A stretch of DNA of 64,000 bases from Enterococcus saccharolyticus subsp. saccharolyticus. Lineage in GTDB: Bacteria > Bacillota > Bacilli > Lactobacillales > Enterococcaceae. The notes beneath the pieces are model-generated. The model did no database searches. It was not told the DNA's origin and was given only the letters and a program-made list of their open reading frames with translations. Below are positions 62,787 through 64,000 of the stretch, in pieces (the stretch's first letter is position 1; each line of letters opens with the position of its first letter). The position numbers and the translations under genes were made by a program. Where the stretch lies: positions 837,501 through 901,500 of the forward strand of contig NZ_CP118957.1 in assembly GCF_029023825.1 (NCBI RefSeq), given 5' to 3'.

Positions 62787-64000
62787 ATGGAAGGGAAAAA
62801 ATTTTTAGCCAAATCTGATGGAGAAACTATCATTCAACATACGAAGTTACTTTTGAAAAACTTAGATATTTTAAAAGAAATTTATCCTGATATCAATGTA
62901 AATTGGGCGTTATTAAAATTGGCTTGCATATATCATGATTTAGGAAAATTAAACGAAAAATTTCAATATAAAGTTGACAAAAATTTACGTACCACAGCTG
63001 GAGAAGTTCCACACGGTCTTTTAAGCACAGCTTTTATTCCTGCAAAAGAATTGATTCATAAAGGATTTAGTAAAGAAGAAGTGGAAATTTTAGCTTATGC
63101 CATTGGAAGACATCATGAGCGGGATTTTAGTAAGGTGAGTATAGCGGATATCAAACGAGAAGTAAGTACTTTAGATGTTACTGATTTCCCATATCAACAA
63201 TTGGGAATTGATGAATTGCATATACGAGTGTTATCTAAAAAATATTTTGAACATGATGTTCACATGTCAGTTATTCAATTTGGTGATGCGTACTTTGATT
63301 ATGTTATGTTAAAAGGATTGCTTAATCGATTAGACTATGCAGCAAGTGGTCATATAGAAGTGGAACATCCTAATGATTTTCTTATAGATTCGATGGGGAA
63401 TTTAGGGTATCAATGGAATGATTTACAGGAATATATGTTAACACATCAAAAGGAAAATCTTGTGATTACTGCACAAACTGGTTTAGGAAAAACTGAAGCA
63501 GGACTACTATGGTTAGGTAATAATAAAGGTTTTTTTACTTTACCAATTAAAGCTGCTATTAATGCTATATACAATCGAATAGTAACAAAAGTTGTTAAAG
63601 ATACACAAGAACAAAAAATAGGTTTATTACATTCTAGTATTCATCAAGAATATTTACGAGCCAAAGATGAGGGCATTTTTGAAGAGTTATTAGATGTAGA
63701 TAATTATGTAAATAGAACAAGACAATTATCATTGCCATTAACAGTGTGTACACTAGATCAATTGTTTGATATAGTTTTTCGCTATCCAGGGTATGAGCAA
63801 AAAATTGCTACATTGTCGTATTCCAAAGTAATCATTGATGAAATTCAAATGTATTCTGCTGATTTATTGGCTTATTTGATTTATGGTTTGAAAATGATTA
63901 CAGATTATGGTGGAAGTTTTGCTGTTTTAACAGCGACACTTCCACCATATATTACAGATCTAATGATGAAAGAAGGATTACGTTTTAAGCAACCTAAAGA
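62787..64000 (+). CDS. cas3: CRISPR-associated helicase/nuclease Cas3, 5' part
   Basis: The frame opens at ATG 62787 after GAGAGGTG and stays open to the window edge, about 404 codons. The N-terminal HD nuclease domain has YHDLGKLNEKF (about residues 50-60) and GRHHERDFS. The helicase half shows Walker A TAQTGLGKTEAGLL, the box DEIQMYSADLLAYLIYG, and LTATLPPYI. The Walker B box DEIQ in place of DExH is seen in other Cas3 proteins of type I-B. Cas3 unwinds and degrades target DNA after Cascade binding. The gene is cut by the window. Confidence 0.93.
   Translation, partial: MEGKKFLAKSDGETIIQHTKLLLKNLDILKEIYPDINVNWALLKLACIYHDLGKLNEKFQYKVDKNLRTTAGEVPHGLLSTAFIPAKELIHKGFSKEEVEILAYAIGRHHERDFSKVSIADIKREVSTLDVTDFPYQQLGIDELHIRVLSKKYFEHDVHMSVIQFGDAYFDYVMLKGLLNRLDYAASGHIEVEHPNDFLIDSMGNLGYQWNDLQEYMLTHQKENLVITAQTGLGKTEAGLLWLGNNKGFFTLPIKAAINAIYNRIVTKVVKDTQEQKIGLLHSSIHQEYLRAKDEGIFEELLDVDNYVNRTRQLSLPLTVCTLDQLFDIVFRYPGYEQKIATLSYSKVIIDEIQMYSADLLAYLIYGLKMITDYGGSFAVLTATLPPYITDLMMKEGLRFKQPK

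Overview
The window is low-GC Firmicutes DNA, most likely from Enterococcus or a close relative in the Enterococcaceae. Supporting this are the bifunctional mvaE (acetoacetyl-CoA thiolase plus HMG-CoA reductase) divergent from mvaS; the block ribU, ferredoxin, ypbB, RecQ-type helicase, LysM surface protein, cmk, rpsA, der, hup in enterococcal order; dnaG-rpoD; and fur-xerD-scpA-scpB-rluB. Species cannot be fixed from sequence reading alone.

Layout. 1-320: end of a tRNA operon (His partial, Gln, Cys, Leu), then an ISL3-type insertion sequence (392-1903). 1.9-4.9 kb: lysine/diaminopimelate genes of the acetylase route (dapH, divergent from the N-acetyl-DAP deacetylase and dapF). 4.9-12.1 kb: a PucR-type regulator, two small P-II signalling proteins, a TauABC/SsuABC-like ABC transporter, a class III aminotransferase and an iron-type alcohol dehydrogenase. 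I read this as a probable taurine (or similar aminosulfonate) nitrogen-scavenging cluster that would reduce the carbon-sulfur skeleton rather than desulfonate it. 12.1-13.5 kb: a VanR/VanS-like two-component pair whose regulator is truncated. 13.6-17.3 kb: an Rgg-like regulator, apbE and two FMN-reductase-family proteins, the second ending in a tandem pair of likely ApbE flavinylation motifs. 17.4-18.5 kb: a decayed, frameshifted fusion of iron permease EfeU and peroxidase EfeB. 18.5-23.0 kb: an M20 amidohydrolase, an HxlR regulator divergent from an aldo/keto reductase and an SDR, and meso-DAP dehydrogenase. 23.2-23.4 kb: a second tRNA-His/tRNA-Gln unit.

23.5-26.5 kb: a TrpXYZ-like ABC transporter preceded by what looks like a leader-peptide attenuator rich in Tyr and Phe codons. 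26.6-30.4 kb: mevalonate genes mvaS and mvaE. 30.5-38.8 kb: envelope and conserved unknown genes (NdpA-like nucleoid protein, mprF with an alpha/beta hydrolase, lysozyme-like protein, DUF368). 38.8-58.5 kb: housekeeping core (dnaG, rpoD, zinc-ribbon membrane protein, azlCD, cvfB, fur, xerD, scpAB, rluB, FMN riboswitch plus ribU, ferredoxin, ypbB, recS, LysM protein, cmk, DUF4430 lipoprotein, rpsA, der, hup).

58.5-64.0 kb: an AT-rich type I-B CRISPR-Cas operon (cas6, cas8b1/cst1, cas7, cas5, start of cas3) inserted after hup and running off the window. No CRISPR array is visible here; adaptation genes and array, if present, lie beyond base 64000. The least explained items are the attenuator at 26.26-26.54 kb, the double flavinylation tail at 17.2 kb, the twin-P-II aminosulfonate cluster and the type I-B system.
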